Shown in pieces: positions 17,390 through 26,117 of a stretch of 43,691 nucleotides of DNA (positions are counted from its first letter, which is position 1; every line of letters starts with the position of its first letter). The DNA comes from an uncultured Verrucomicrobiota bacterium (GTDB lineage Bacteria > Verrucomicrobiota > Verrucomicrobiia > Limisphaerales > UBA9464): NCBI GenBank assembly GCA_903821635.1, contig CAIJLV010000218.1, positions 1-43,691 of the forward strand, written 5' to 3'. Both the position numbers and the translations under genes were made by a program. The notes beneath the pieces were generated by a model. The model worked only from the letters and a program-made list of their open reading frames with translations, was not told the DNA's origin and did not search any database.

Positions 17390-18622
17390 TCAGAAGCAGA
17401 AAACCAGCCCGACACCAGCGGCCAACGCCCCGCCGAAGAGCCAAGCCAAGGGGCGGGCCAGGGACCGATCTCCGAGCACCCAAACCAAGCCCAACTTGAA
17501 GGCGAGGTTGGCGAGGGCAGCGCTCAGGATGACCCGCCCCGCAGTGGCGGGCGCCACCTCACCCGCGGCGCAAAGCTGGGCCGTGGAGAGGGTGATCGCG
17601 TCCATGTCCGTGAGCCCGGAAAGCACCGCCACGGCGAAGAGACCGCGTTCGCCGAACCAAAACTTTGCGGCAGCAACGGCCAAGAGCACGCCGCCGTAAA
17701 GCAGGGCAAAAAGGAGGGCGACTTTCAGTTCAGTCGGATTCCCCGCGTCCAAGGGCGCGGCCGCCGGGCGGTCGTGACGCCGCCACGCCAGCAGGGACAG
17801 CGCCAGCATCACTCCGGACATCGCCAGAAGCGGCGGAGCGAGCGCCCGAAATTGACCGGGAGCCACGGAACCGATGAGCAACAACACGCGCCCAAAGACG
17901 ACCGTGGACGCCAAGACGATGGCGAGCAGGGCCGGCGAAGTTTCCCCGGCCCCAGCGCGACTGCGCTTGGCGGCGGTCACCGTGGTGGCGGTGCTCGAAA
18001 TGAGGCCACCCAGCAGGCCTGCCGCGAGCACGCCACCCCGGGAGCCGAGCAGCTTGATGGCGACGTAACTCACCAGACTGATGCCGGTGATCAGCACGAC
18101 CATCCACCACATCCGCTGGGGATTCAGCACGGCAAACGGACCGAAATTGGCGTCCGGCAACACCGGCAGAACCACGAGCGCCACCACAGCAAATTGCATG
18201 ATCGCCCGCATATCCGTCTCGCCTAGGCCCCGGGCAAACGAATGAAGCTGGGGCCGCAAATGCAGCAACACCGCGGTGGTGGCACCCAACACAATGGCGA
18301 GCGCTCGGTCGCCGGAGCCGGCCAACGCGCCCACGAGAAACATCACCAGCAACGCCACCTCGGTGGTCAGTCCCGGGTCGTAAGCCGGACTCCGGGCGCG
18401 CACTAAATTCGCGACGGCGACCAAGACTGCGAGGGCCAACAACCCGCCCACCGTCAGCGCGCCGCTGGCTGCCCCGCCCCACCCACTGCATACCGCCCCG
18501 AGCAGCGTGGTCAGGGCAAACGTGCGAAACCCAGCCAGCGCCGCCGCGGCCCGCTCCCGCTGTAGCCCAACCAAGAGCCCCAGCCCGAGGGCAACGAGTA
18601 AATTGACGAACACTTCGGTCAT
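17390..18622 (-). CDS. MgtC/SapB and DUF4010 family membrane protein
   Basis: A 410-residue integral membrane protein with about twelve hydrophobic segments. The first 130 residues resemble the MgtC/SapB domain, with the typical LGLGLLVGLQRER near the start and GFRTFALTTLLGA after it. The rest (about 170-405) resembles DUF4010, including a segment GGLISSTATTVTAAKRSR and another GLTDMDAITLS, both typical of that family. The transported or sensed substrate of this two-part family is not known; a role in ion homeostasis is only guessed from MgtC. The start at 18622 is the first ATG. It converges on pyk with a 6-base gap, and its promoter region is shared with the divergent small membrane gene. 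Confidence 0.9.
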   Translation of the reverse strand: MTEVFVNLLVALGLGLLVGLQRERAAAALAGFRTFALTTLLGAVCSGWGGAASGALTVGGLLALAVLVAVANLVRARSPAYDPGLTTEVALLVMFLVGALAGSGDRALAIVLGATTAVLLHLRPQLHSFARGLGETDMRAIMQFAVVALVVLPVLPDANFGPFAVLNPQRMWWMVVLITGISLVSYVAIKLLGSRGGVLAAGLLGGLISSTATTVTAAKRSRAGAGETSPALLAIVLASTVVFGRVLLLIGSVAPGQFRALAPPLLAMSGVMLALSLLAWRRHDRPAAAPLDAGNPTELKVALLFALLYGGVLLAVAAAKFWFGERGLFAVAVLSGLTDMDAITLSTAQLCAAGEVAPATAGRVILSAALANLAFKLGLVWVLGDRSLARPLAWLFGGALAAGVGLVFCF

Positions 18623-18794
18623 GTGACAGCCGCGTCACTCTCGCCGCGAATGGCTCTCACTGCCAGCCATCCGCGGCCCAGAATGCAGGTGGGAAAAGCT
18701 CACTGCGCGCCACCTCGGCGTCGGCGTGGGCAAAACCGTTTCCAACCGCGGCCGCAACCGTCAGCCTAGCCTTCGGGCCAAGTCCACCCCGCGC

Positions 18795-19040
18795 ATGCGC
18801 ACGCTTCAAAAACAAACCTGCGGCTTTGTCACCCACCACGGTCTCTTTAGCATTACGGGACTCGGCCTACTTGCCGCCCTGCTGTTGCCCGCTTGGGGCC
18901 GGCCCGGTTGGCTCGCCCGTGGCGCGGCTCTGCTCGGAGTCGTGGCTCTGGTGGCCCTAGTCGTGGCGCTGGGCCGATTCCTGCTCAGTTTCCGCTCCCG
19001 GCGCCCCCCGGCCCCACCCAAGGACATCTCCCAGCCTTGA
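18795..19040 (+). CDS. small two-helix membrane protein
   Basis: An 81-residue hypothetical protein from ATG 18795; the frame is open from 18726 but the extra 23 residues are arginine-rich and not membrane-like. Two hydrophobic segments lie at about residues 18-33 and 42-64, followed by a basic, proline-rich tail. I recognise no family. The gene lies between a divergent DUF4010 gene and the hybrid kinase, and could share a transcript with the kinase that starts about 75 bases later. Its small size and lack of motifs make even its reality uncertain. Confidence 0.45.
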   Translation: MRTLQKQTCGFVTHHGLFSITGLGLLAALLLPAWGRPGWLARGAALLGVVALVALVVALGRFLLSFRSRRPPAPPKDISQP

Positions 19041-19100
19041 GCTTCTAGCGGAGGCGGCCACCACCTTGGTTTGAGCGCTGCTGCCGCGCCGCCACTTCAT

Positions 19101-19117
19101 TTTGCAACCGGCGGTTG
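19101..19117. repeat. 17-bp palindromic sequence, first copy
   Basis: The 17-mer TTTGCAACCGGCGGTTG occurs here and again at 35970-35986. Its core CAACC-GGC-GGTTG can form a hairpin. This copy lies at the start of the histidine kinase frame and includes the TTG at 19115, which casts doubt on that codon as the true start. Confidence 0.5.
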
Positions 19118-22100
19118 TCGGGCGCTGCCCCGCTCGGTTTAATCCCGCCGTTGTTTCGCTACCCAACATTCCTAGTTGAGCTGCGGTGCTGTCTCCGGCG
19201 GTCCCCTCGTTGGGTCGGTGGGTGGGGCCTCGCGGCGCTGGCGCTCCTGCTCCTCCCGGCGGCGGCTCAGGTTCCGGCCTCCGCCGCCGCAGAAGTTGGC
19301 TTGCCCGTGATGCGCACGTGGCGGGCAGCCGAATATCTGGGCGGGGCCGAAGTGTGGGCCGCCGCCCAATCCAGCGATGGCTTGATGCATTTTGCCAATC
19401 TCGACGGCGTGCTGACCCACGACGGCCGCGCTTGGGGCTTCCTGAATATCCCGCCGCAATATCCGCGCAATCTCGCCTGGGTCGCGGGGGCGGAAGCGGA
19501 TCCGGGCGGCGGGCGGCTCTATTTGTCGGGGGTCGATGCCTTGGGCGAAATCCACTGGGATGCCGCCGGCCAAATTCATCACCGGGATCTGCTCGCGGAA
19601 TTGCCCGCCACGAACCGCACGGTCGGTTTGCTGCGCGACTTGGTGCCGCATCGTGACGGCCTTTTTGCCGCTGGCGACGGCGTGGTCCTGCGCTGGCACG
19701 CCGGCCGATTGGAACGGCGGGACTTGTCCGCCGCCGGTTCCGGGCGCCTGTTCGCCGTGGGCGAGCGCCTGTTCCTGCACCGGCCAACCAGCGGTTTGGA
19801 AGAATGGGCCGGCGGCGGTTGGCAACCGCGACCTTCACCCGCCCCCGAGTCCGGCCCAGTCGTCGGCGGTTGGCTCAGTCCGACCGGCAGCGTGTGGCTG
19901 CTGGTGCGCGGCACCGGCGTGGTTGAACTCGGTCCGAACGGCGTGGGGAGTCCGATCGCCCTAGCCAGCAGCCCCTGGCTGACCCAAGTCGAAGCGACGT
20001 GGGTCCGTTCGCTTCAGGACGGGACCGTGGCCGTCGGCACCCTGGGTCAGGGGTTGGGTTTATTCCGTCCGGATGGCCGGCAACTCCAAGTCTTCACCAC
20101 GACCACCGGGCTCAGCAGCGATACGATTCGCGGCGTGGCGGAAGATCGCGAAGGCGGTTTGTGGATCGCCACGCAGGATGGGCTGAACCGCCTCGACCGG
20201 GCGGTGCCGGCAACCCATTTCCCGCGGGCCGACGGTCGGCAGAATACGCGGATCGGCGGCGCGGTGCGGCACGAAGGAACCCTCTATTGGCTCGCGGACG
20301 ACGCGCTATTGCGCGTCCGACCCGGGCAACCAGCGGCCGGCCAGCCCGCCCGCTTGGAGCGGGATCCACGCGTGCCGAGCGGCGTGCAGGGCTCCAAGCT
20401 GCTCAGCCACCCAACCGGCCTGTTGATTGGCGGTGCCGCAGGGCTCTACCGGGTAGACGCCGACGGCCTAAAGCTCGTTTTCGCCGCCCCCACCCCCATC
20501 CTGAGTCTCGCCCAGTCGGTCACCGACCCGAACCGCCTATTCCTGGGCCTCGCCGACCGCTTGTTGAGTGCGACCGTGCGGGCGGGAGCGTGGGTCGTCG
20601 AAGGCGCCGTGCCGGAAGTCGGCGGCGAAGTGGTTTCCCTGTTGGAAGAAGCGGACGGCACCCTGTGGTCGGGCACGACCACACGCGGACTCTTTCGGGC
20701 CGTGCGGGCGACGGCGGCCGCCCCTTGGTCCGCCGCCCAAGTCACCCAATACGTGCAGCCGCAGCGGCCCCACGGTTTGCCGGCGAACCACGAGCAGATT
20801 TTTCTCTTCGACAGCTCACTCGGTCCGCATTTCAGCACCGCCGCTGGCCTCTACCGCTTTGATCGCGCCGCCGACCAGTTCATCGCCGACACTCGGTTGG
20901 TGGTCCCGACTTGGACGAACCTGATCGTGGACCCGGTCATGCGGGGCGCGCCCGGCGAGGCGTGGGTCAATGCCATCCACACCCTCAAGGACACGCCCTA
21001 TCCGCTCGCACGTTTTCGCCAGACGACTGCCGGGGCCGTCGTGTTTGAACCGGCCAGCGCCAGTGGACGGGCACTGGTGGGGCGCCGCGGTTTTCAATTC
21101 ACGCTGTGGGAGCCGACGCCCGCCCCCGGGGCGCTGTGGGTGAAGCCGTTTGGCGGTTCGGTTTTCCGGTTGGAATTGGAACACTACCGCGCCGGCCAAG
21201 CGCCGAAATGGGCGCCCCTCATCCGCACCGTCCACGCCGCCGGCACCAATCAGCCGGTGCCCGCGTTCGGCCGATTTGCGCACGGCCGCGACCCGGTTCG
21301 GATCACGTTTGCGCCGGCCCAATACGGCACCGGCGCCGTGGCCGAATACCAGACCCGCCTGCGTGGTCTCGACGACCGCTGGAGCGAGTGGACGACCGAG
21401 ACGGAACGCGAATTCCTCAACCCCGAAGGCGGCCCGTTTACCTTTGAAGTCCGGCTGCGAAACGAAGCGGGCGAGGTCAGTCCCGTGGCCGCCTACCGGT
21501 TTGACGTGGCGGGCCCGTGGTATCGCCGCGGCGGAGCTCTGCTGGCTTACGCGCTGGCGGCCCTGTTCACCTTCTGGGGCCTGCTGCGCTGGCGCCTCGC
21601 CCGCGCCCGGACCGAACAGACTCGATTGGAAAAGCTGGTGGCCCGGCGCACGCGGGAACTCGAACAAGCCCGAGACGTGGCGGAGGAAGCCAACCGAGCC
21701 AAATCCCGCTTCCTCGCGAACATGAGCCATGAGTTGCGCACGCCGCTGAACGGCATCCTGGGATTCGCGCAGATCCTCGGTCGCGACGCCGACCTGAACG
21801 ACCGCAACCGGGAACGGCTGCGGATCATCCGCTCCAGCGGCGATCATCTGCTCGGCCTCATCAACGACGTGCTCGACTTGGCGCGGGTGGAGGCGGGCCG
21901 GGTGGATCTGCGCCTGGCGCCCTGCTCGCTCCGCGACCTGCTCCGCGACTTGGAGGCCAGCTTTCGGCCGCGCGCGAACCAGCGCGGGCTGCACTTGGAG
22001 TTCGTCACTCACGGGCTGCCCGACGGCGCGCTTCAAGGCGATGCGCAACGCTTGCGGCAGGTGCTGGAAAACCTGCTCGGCAACGCCCTCAAATTCACCC

Positions 22101-23119
22101 GCACCGGCACCGTGACCGTGGCGGTAACTCGGGAACCCGCAGCGGCCAGTGGCCCGCTCCCCGGCCCCGATTCCCCGGCCCTTAATTCAGCGCCGGCGGA
22201 GGTCTTCCGTTTCACCGTCGCCGACACCGGGCCCGGCCTCGCCCCCGAAGATCTCGCCCGCCTGTTTCAGCCCTTCTCCCAAGCCGTTTCCGGCCGGCCG
22301 CCGGAACCGGGAGCCGGCCTAGGCCTCGCCATCAGCCAACATCTCGTCGGCTTGATGGGGGGCCGCATCGAAGTCGCCAGCCAAGTCGGCGTCGGCAGCC
22401 GCTTCAGCTTCGCCCTGCCCCTAGCACCTGCGGAAAGCGCGGGCCCGCTGCCCGGGGCCCCGGTTCAGCGCCTGATTGGCTACGACGGCCCACGCCAGTC
22501 GGTGCTCATCGTGGACGACTTGGAAATCAATCGCCGCCTGCTGCGCGAGTTTTTGGAACCGTTGGGCTTCCCGGTGATCGAAGTCGCCACGGGCGAAGCG
22601 GCCTTGGAACGCTTTACCGCGACGCCGACGCCGTTGGTGCTGCTCGACTTGCGGATGCCGGGCATGGATGGCTTCGAATTGACCCGTCGCCTGCGTGCGA
22701 TGCCGGGCTTCACCGCCCGGATCGTCGCCACGTCCGCGAGCGTCTTGGGCTTCAACCGTGACGATGCGCTTCGGGCGGGCGCCGACGAATTTCTGCCCAA
22801 GCCGTTCAAGGAAGAGCAACTATTTGAGCTCCTTCAGCACCAACTCCGGCTCAAGTGGCGTTACGCCGAGCCCGAAGTCGCCCCCGTCGGTTGGCCCGCC
22901 GCCGCGCTCCCAGCTTCCGGCGCGTTACCTCCCGACGCGTTGCTCGAACCGCTCCGGACCGCGGCCAACCGCGGCGACATCGTTGCGGTGCGCACAGAAC
23001 TCGCGGCGCTAAAACAGCGCTACCCGGAACACACCGCCTTCGTGGCCGAACTGGAGGCCCTCGCCGCGGCTTACCAGATGACCGCCCTGCGCCGGCGGCT
23101 AGGGGCGGACGCGGCCTGA
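19115..23119 (+). CDS. two-component propeller hybrid histidine kinase
   Basis: A sensor kinase of up to 1334 residues. An N-terminal signal or membrane segment (about 34-50) precedes a long periplasmic beta-propeller region (about 60-690, with units such as GLSSDTIRGVAEDREGGLWI). Then come a Y_Y_Y domain (about 725-800), a membrane segment (about 805-825), a HisKA domain with phospho-acceptor His872 in MSHELRTP, an ATPase domain with ENLLGNALKFT and GAGLGLAIS, and a receiver domain with Asp1178 in LLDLRMPGMDG. No DNA-binding or clear HPt domain is present, so the output must pass to another protein. In Bacteroidetes such kinases sense sugars. No ATG fits: TTG 19115 and TTG 19151 are candidates, and the latter lies outside the palindrome. 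Confidence 0.93.
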   Translation: MSGAAPLGLIPPLFRYPTFLVELRCCLRRSPRWVGGWGLAALALLLLPAAAQVPASAAAEVGLPVMRTWRAAEYLGGAEVWAAAQSSDGLMHFANLDGVLTHDGRAWGFLNIPPQYPRNLAWVAGAEADPGGGRLYLSGVDALGEIHWDAAGQIHHRDLLAELPATNRTVGLLRDLVPHRDGLFAAGDGVVLRWHAGRLERRDLSAAGSGRLFAVGERLFLHRPTSGLEEWAGGGWQPRPSPAPESGPVVGGWLSPTGSVWLLVRGTGVVELGPNGVGSPIALASSPWLTQVEATWVRSLQDGTVAVGTLGQGLGLFRPDGRQLQVFTTTTGLSSDTIRGVAEDREGGLWIATQDGLNRLDRAVPATHFPRADGRQNTRIGGAVRHEGTLYWLADDALLRVRPGQPAAGQPARLERDPRVPSGVQGSKLLSHPTGLLIGGAAGLYRVDADGLKLVFAAPTPILSLAQSVTDPNRLFLGLADRLLSATVRAGAWVVEGAVPEVGGEVVSLLEEADGTLWSGTTTRGLFRAVRATAAAPWSAAQVTQYVQPQRPHGLPANHEQIFLFDSSLGPHFSTAAGLYRFDRAADQFIADTRLVVPTWTNLIVDPVMRGAPGEAWVNAIHTLKDTPYPLARFRQTTAGAVVFEPASASGRALVGRRGFQFTLWEPTPAPGALWVKPFGGSVFRLELEHYRAGQAPKWAPLIRTVHAAGTNQPVPAFGRFAHGRDPVRITFAPAQYGTGAVAEYQTRLRGLDDRWSEWTTETEREFLNPEGGPFTFEVRLRNEAGEVSPVAAYRFDVAGPWYRRGGALLAYALAALFTFWGLLRWRLARARTEQTRLEKLVARRTRELEQARDVAEEANRAKSRFLANMSHELRTPLNGILGFAQILGRDADLNDRNRERLRIIRSSGDHLLGLINDVLDLARVEAGRVDLRLAPCSLRDLLRDLEASFRPRANQRGLHLEFVTHGLPDGALQGDAQRLRQVLENLLGNALKFTRTGTVTVAVTREPAAASGPLPGPDSPALNSAPAEVFRFTVADTGPGLAPEDLARLFQPFSQAVSGRPPEPGAGLGLAISQHLVGLMGGRIEVASQVGVGSRFSFALPLAPAESAGPLPGAPVQRLIGYDGPRQSVLIVDDLEINRRLLREFLEPLGFPVIEVATGEAALERFTATPTPLVLLDLRMPGMDGFELTRRLRAMPGFTARIVATSASVLGFNRDDALRAGADEFLPKPFKEEQLFELLQHQLRLKWRYAEPEVAPVGWPAAALPASGALPPDALLEPLRTAANRGDIVAVRTELAALKQRYPEHTAFVAELEALAAAYQMTALRRRLGADAA

Positions 23120-23189
23120 GCCGGCGGCCAGGCGCGCTGACGGCCGCGGCAGCGCTCACGGGCCGTTGCCTGCAAAGCCTCGGGCGGCT

Positions 23190-23400
23190 CTAGGGCAGCA
23201 GAGTGACGCGGTAGAAGCCCGCGGTCGCGGCGGTCTCGCTGAAGGTCAGTTCGGCGCCCGTGCCGGCGAGGTCGCCGCGCGCGGTCCAAGCCGGGTCACC
23301 CAGCGCCGCCCGGAACTCCACGCGGTAGGTTTTCCCGGCGAGCGAGGCAAAGCGCAGCGTCACGCTGCCGTTGGCCAAGGTCGGTGCGGCGAGGATTGGG
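23190..23400 (-). repeat. 3' end shared with the upstream paralogue, copy B
   Basis: The DNA coding for the C-terminal domain is highly similar to that at about 24661-24870, including a 39-bp identical run at 23246-23284 (matching 24714-24752) and a 32-bp identical run further on. This exceeds what conserved protein alone needs and points to recent duplication or gene conversion. Outer limits are approximate. Confidence 0.75.
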
Positions 23401-24617
23401 GCGGCGGGCGGTTGCGTGGTGCCGCCGACGGCGGCGTAGATCGCGGGCTTGTTGAAGCCGGACGTGGTGCGGAGAGACACAAGTGCCGCCACATCGTCGC
23501 CATGGCCGTCCATTGTTTGCAGTTCCCAGCGCTGGCCGTCGAGCTGGGTGGGCGTGACAAAGTCCGCCTCGAAAGCCATCAGGACAAATTCCATGGTGTT
23601 ATTGTCGCCAAAGGAGCCGCGGGGAATATCGATCGCGCCTTCGGAGAAACGAACGATTTCGCCGGGCGTCGAAACATACTGGTAATAGAAGCTGTTCCCT
23701 TTGCCGGTCGCCGCGACCCGCCCGGTCACCCCGAGGAACGAATTCGTGCCATCCAAGTCGAGATTGATGAACGGGCGGTTGCGTTGGAAGAAGGTCCTGC
23801 CCCCGGGGCCTACATCGTTGCCGTCCACCAACTTGGTCAGCACGCCATCCGGCCCGGCGCGATACATGCCAACCGGTCCCGCGCCCGGGCTACCCGCAGC
23901 CGCCACGAAACCCACGCTTTGCCCGTCAAAGGCGATCTGGTGCCCACGCGGTGTCCCGAGAAAGCCACCCAGCGATCCCGGCAGGTCGTCGCCCGTCTGC
24001 ACGACCGTCCGCAGCGTCGTCCCGTCCCAGCGGAAAATCCCGTTCTTCTCCACGCCGTTCTCGGTGAACAGTGCGCTGCCCGCGAGCTGATGACCGACGC
24101 GAACCGCATAGCCAAGGCCACCGTGGAGGAGCTTGCCGTCCACTGCCCGCTGCCCGTCGAAAATCGTGGTGATCACCCCGTTTCGCCATTCGAAGAGTCC
24201 AGCCAGGGCGTCGGGCTGCCCCGCGCCGGCCACCGCCCCAAAATTCAGGGCTCCTTCCGTTTCGTCGGTCGTGGAATCGACCGTGTCGAACGGTTTCCCG
24301 TTCGGCGCGAGCGTGTCGGTGTAAACCAGCTTCGTCACCACGCCGTCCCGCCAGCGGAACAGACCCTTCTTGTTCTGGTTCTCCCCGGCCACGAAGTGGA
24401 TCGTGCCGTCGCGCAGCGTGAGGTGCTCGATGAACCCGAACGTCGCCCCCGGCGTGCCGGGAATGGGGTCGCCCTGGGCGACGATCTTGACGAAGGGGCG
24501 GCCCAGCCATTGAGGGTTGGCCTGGGCGAGCGCGCCCGGGACCGAAACGAGGGCAACACAGGTCGCAATGCCGACGAGGGACCGGGTGACCGACCAGGGG
24601 GAGAGTTTCGCGGTCAT
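23190..24617 (-). CDS. secreted protein of tandem pair, copy B
   Basis: A 475-residue exported protein of unknown function. Residues 1 to about 30 form a signal peptide ending in GALAQA. The body (about 35-390) is a series of short beta-rich units of the form G-x-x-x-FRW-x-x-G-x-x-T-K, for example KKGLFRWRDGVVTKLV, GLFEWRNGVITTIFDG and NGIFRWDGTTLRTVVQ. This suggests a propeller-like fold and recalls DUF7453-type proteins, a tentative match. The last 70 residues form a separate domain ending in FYRVTLLP. The next gene upstream is a close paralogue, 40 bases away, and the two are likely cotranscribed. It has no copy of the 22-bp element of its neighbours, so it probably depends on the upstream promoter. 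It converges on the hybrid kinase. Confidence 0.85.
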   Translation of the reverse strand: MTAKLSPWSVTRSLVGIATCVALVSVPGALAQANPQWLGRPFVKIVAQGDPIPGTPGATFGFIEHLTLRDGTIHFVAGENQNKKGLFRWRDGVVTKLVYTDTLAPNGKPFDTVDSTTDETEGALNFGAVAGAGQPDALAGLFEWRNGVITTIFDGQRAVDGKLLHGGLGYAVRVGHQLAGSALFTENGVEKNGIFRWDGTTLRTVVQTGDDLPGSLGGFLGTPRGHQIAFDGQSVGFVAAAGSPGAGPVGMYRAGPDGVLTKLVDGNDVGPGGRTFFQRNRPFINLDLDGTNSFLGVTGRVAATGKGNSFYYQYVSTPGEIVRFSEGAIDIPRGSFGDNNTMEFVLMAFEADFVTPTQLDGQRWELQTMDGHGDDVAALVSLRTTSGFNKPAIYAAVGGTTQPPAAPILAAPTLANGSVTLRFASLAGKTYRVEFRAALGDPAWTARGDLAGTGAELTFSETAATAGFYRVTLLP

Positions 24618-24657
24618 GAGATGGAGAGGAGACGGAGTTTCGGAAAGATAGGCTAGA

Positions 24658-26052
24658 TCACGGCAGCAGGGTCACGCGATAGAACCCGGCGCTGGCGGCG
24701 GTCTCTCTGAAGCTCAGTTCGGCGCCCGTGCCGGCGAGGTCGCCGCGCGCGGCCCAGGCTGGGTCGCCCAGCGCCGCGCGGAACTCCACGCGGTAGGTTT
24801 TCCCGGCGAGTGAGGCGAAGCGCAAGGTGACGCTGCCGTCCGCCAAGGTGGGTGCGGCCAGCACCGGCGCGGTCGGCGGCTGCACGGTGGCGCCAATGGC
24901 GGCGTAGATGGCCTGAGTGAAGTCGTCGAACGTCACGTGGAAGGCCACGTCGTCTCCGTGTCCGTCCACCTGCCGGATTTGGGTCCACACTTTGCCATCC
25001 AGCTTGGCCCGCACCGGCGGAACTGAGCCGGGTTCGTAGAAGGGCAGCACTTCCTCCTGCACGCCGTCGGAACCCCACGGGGCGACCGAGGCGTTGAGGG
25101 TTCCGCCGGTAATGCGCTGGGTGCCAAAGTAGAAGCTGTTGCCAGTTCCGGCAGCCGCGGCGAGGTCGCCCATGCCGACGAACGAGTTCGTTCCGTCGAG
25201 GTCCACGTTCATGAACTCCAGCCCGGAGTCGGCATAGAGGCCTCCCCAAGGTGACGGATCGTTGCCATCCACGAGCTTCACCAGGGTCCCGTCAGCCGCG
25301 GAACGGTAAACGCCGTAGGGCCCCTTGCCCTGCGGGTCGGCCGACGCGACGAAGCCGACGCTCTGCCCATCGAAGGCAATCTGATATTGGCCCGGATGAC
25401 CGGTGAAACCACCCAGCGAACCCGGCAGATCGTCGCCGGTTTGGACCACGGTGCGCAGATTGGTGCCGTCCCAGCGGAAGATGCCATTCTTCATCACCCC
25501 GCCCTCGGAGAACATCGTCGCGCCGACCACCTCGTGCCCCACCCGCACGGGATAACCGAGGCCGAGCAGAACCTTGCCCGCCACCTCCCGCTGGCCATCA
25601 AAAATCGTGGTGATGACGCCGTCGCGCCACTCGAACAGGCCGGATACCGCGCCTGGCCGGCCGAAGCGGACTTCGCCGCCGAAATTCAGCGCGCCCTCCG
25701 TCTCGTCGGTGGTGAAGTAAACCGTATCGAACTTGCCGCCGGTGGGCGCCACCGTGTCGGTGTAAACCAGCTTGGTCAGCGCGCCGTTGTGCCAGCGGAA
25801 CAAGCCTTTCCGGTTCGAGCTCTCGCCGGCGACGATGTGGAGTTTGCCGTCGCGCAGGGTAAACCGCTCGATGGTCGTGAACTGAGCCCCGCTGGTGCCC
25901 GGAATCGGGTCCAGTTGGGCCAGCACTTTGACGAAGGGGCGGCCCTTCCAGGTCGGATTCGTCTGGGCGGAGGCGGTCAGGACGGCGGTGCCCGCCGCCA
26001 CCAAGGCGACGAGGCCGAATCCGCGGCGGAGGGAATCACTGTGCGAGTTCAT
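24658..26052 (-). CDS. secreted protein of tandem pair, copy A
   Basis: A 464-residue exported protein from ATG 26052. The frame is open upstream to 26217, but that part overlaps the end of the delta-60 gene and shows no signal peptide, while the chosen start gives one (residues 1-29, ending TASAQ). It is a close paralogue of the next gene over nearly its whole length. Shared segments include the FRW/FEW repeat units, TKLVYTDT, TTDETEGALNFG, LRTVVQTGDDLPGSLGGF and QIAFDGQSVGFVA, and the same C-terminal domain ending FYRVTLLP. Function is unknown; a surface or periplasmic binding role is inferred from the fold pattern. A 22-bp element lies 35 bases upstream of the start codon. Confidence 0.87.
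   Translation of the reverse strand: MNSHSDSLRRGFGLVALVAAGTAVLTASAQTNPTWKGRPFVKVLAQLDPIPGTSGAQFTTIERFTLRDGKLHIVAGESSNRKGLFRWHNGALTKLVYTDTVAPTGGKFDTVYFTTDETEGALNFGGEVRFGRPGAVSGLFEWRDGVITTIFDGQREVAGKVLLGLGYPVRVGHEVVGATMFSEGGVMKNGIFRWDGTNLRTVVQTGDDLPGSLGGFTGHPGQYQIAFDGQSVGFVASADPQGKGPYGVYRSAADGTLVKLVDGNDPSPWGGLYADSGLEFMNVDLDGTNSFVGMGDLAAAAGTGNSFYFGTQRITGGTLNASVAPWGSDGVQEEVLPFYEPGSVPPVRAKLDGKVWTQIRQVDGHGDDVAFHVTFDDFTQAIYAAIGATVQPPTAPVLAAPTLADGSVTLRFASLAGKTYRVEFRAALGDPAWAARGDLAGTGAELSFRETAASAGFYRVTLLP
24661..24870 (-). repeat. 3' end shared with the downstream paralogue, copy A
   Basis: Partner of the repeat at 23190-23400; see there for the identical runs. Together they make a direct repeat about 1.47 kb apart that could recombine to delete one gene. 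Outer limits are approximate. Confidence 0.75.
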
Positions 26053-26086
26053 TTTGGCGTAAGCTGTCCGTCCCCCCGGCGCCGAT

Positions 26087-26108
26087 CCATACGTATTTCC
26101 ACGTAGGC
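26087..26108 (-). promoter_or_regulatory. conserved 22-bp element, copy 1
   Basis: On the plus strand the site reads CCATACGTA, five variable bases, then ACGTAGGC. The same arrangement occurs at 29461-29482. In both cases the left edge lies 35 bases from the last base of the divergent-looking start codon (26052 here). The ACGTA cores repeat at a 10-bp interval, one helical turn, as for a dimeric regulator. It lies between the stop of the delta-60 gene and the start of the next gene, so that gene probably has its own promoter. Confidence 0.6.
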
Positions 26109-26117
26109 CGACGCCTC

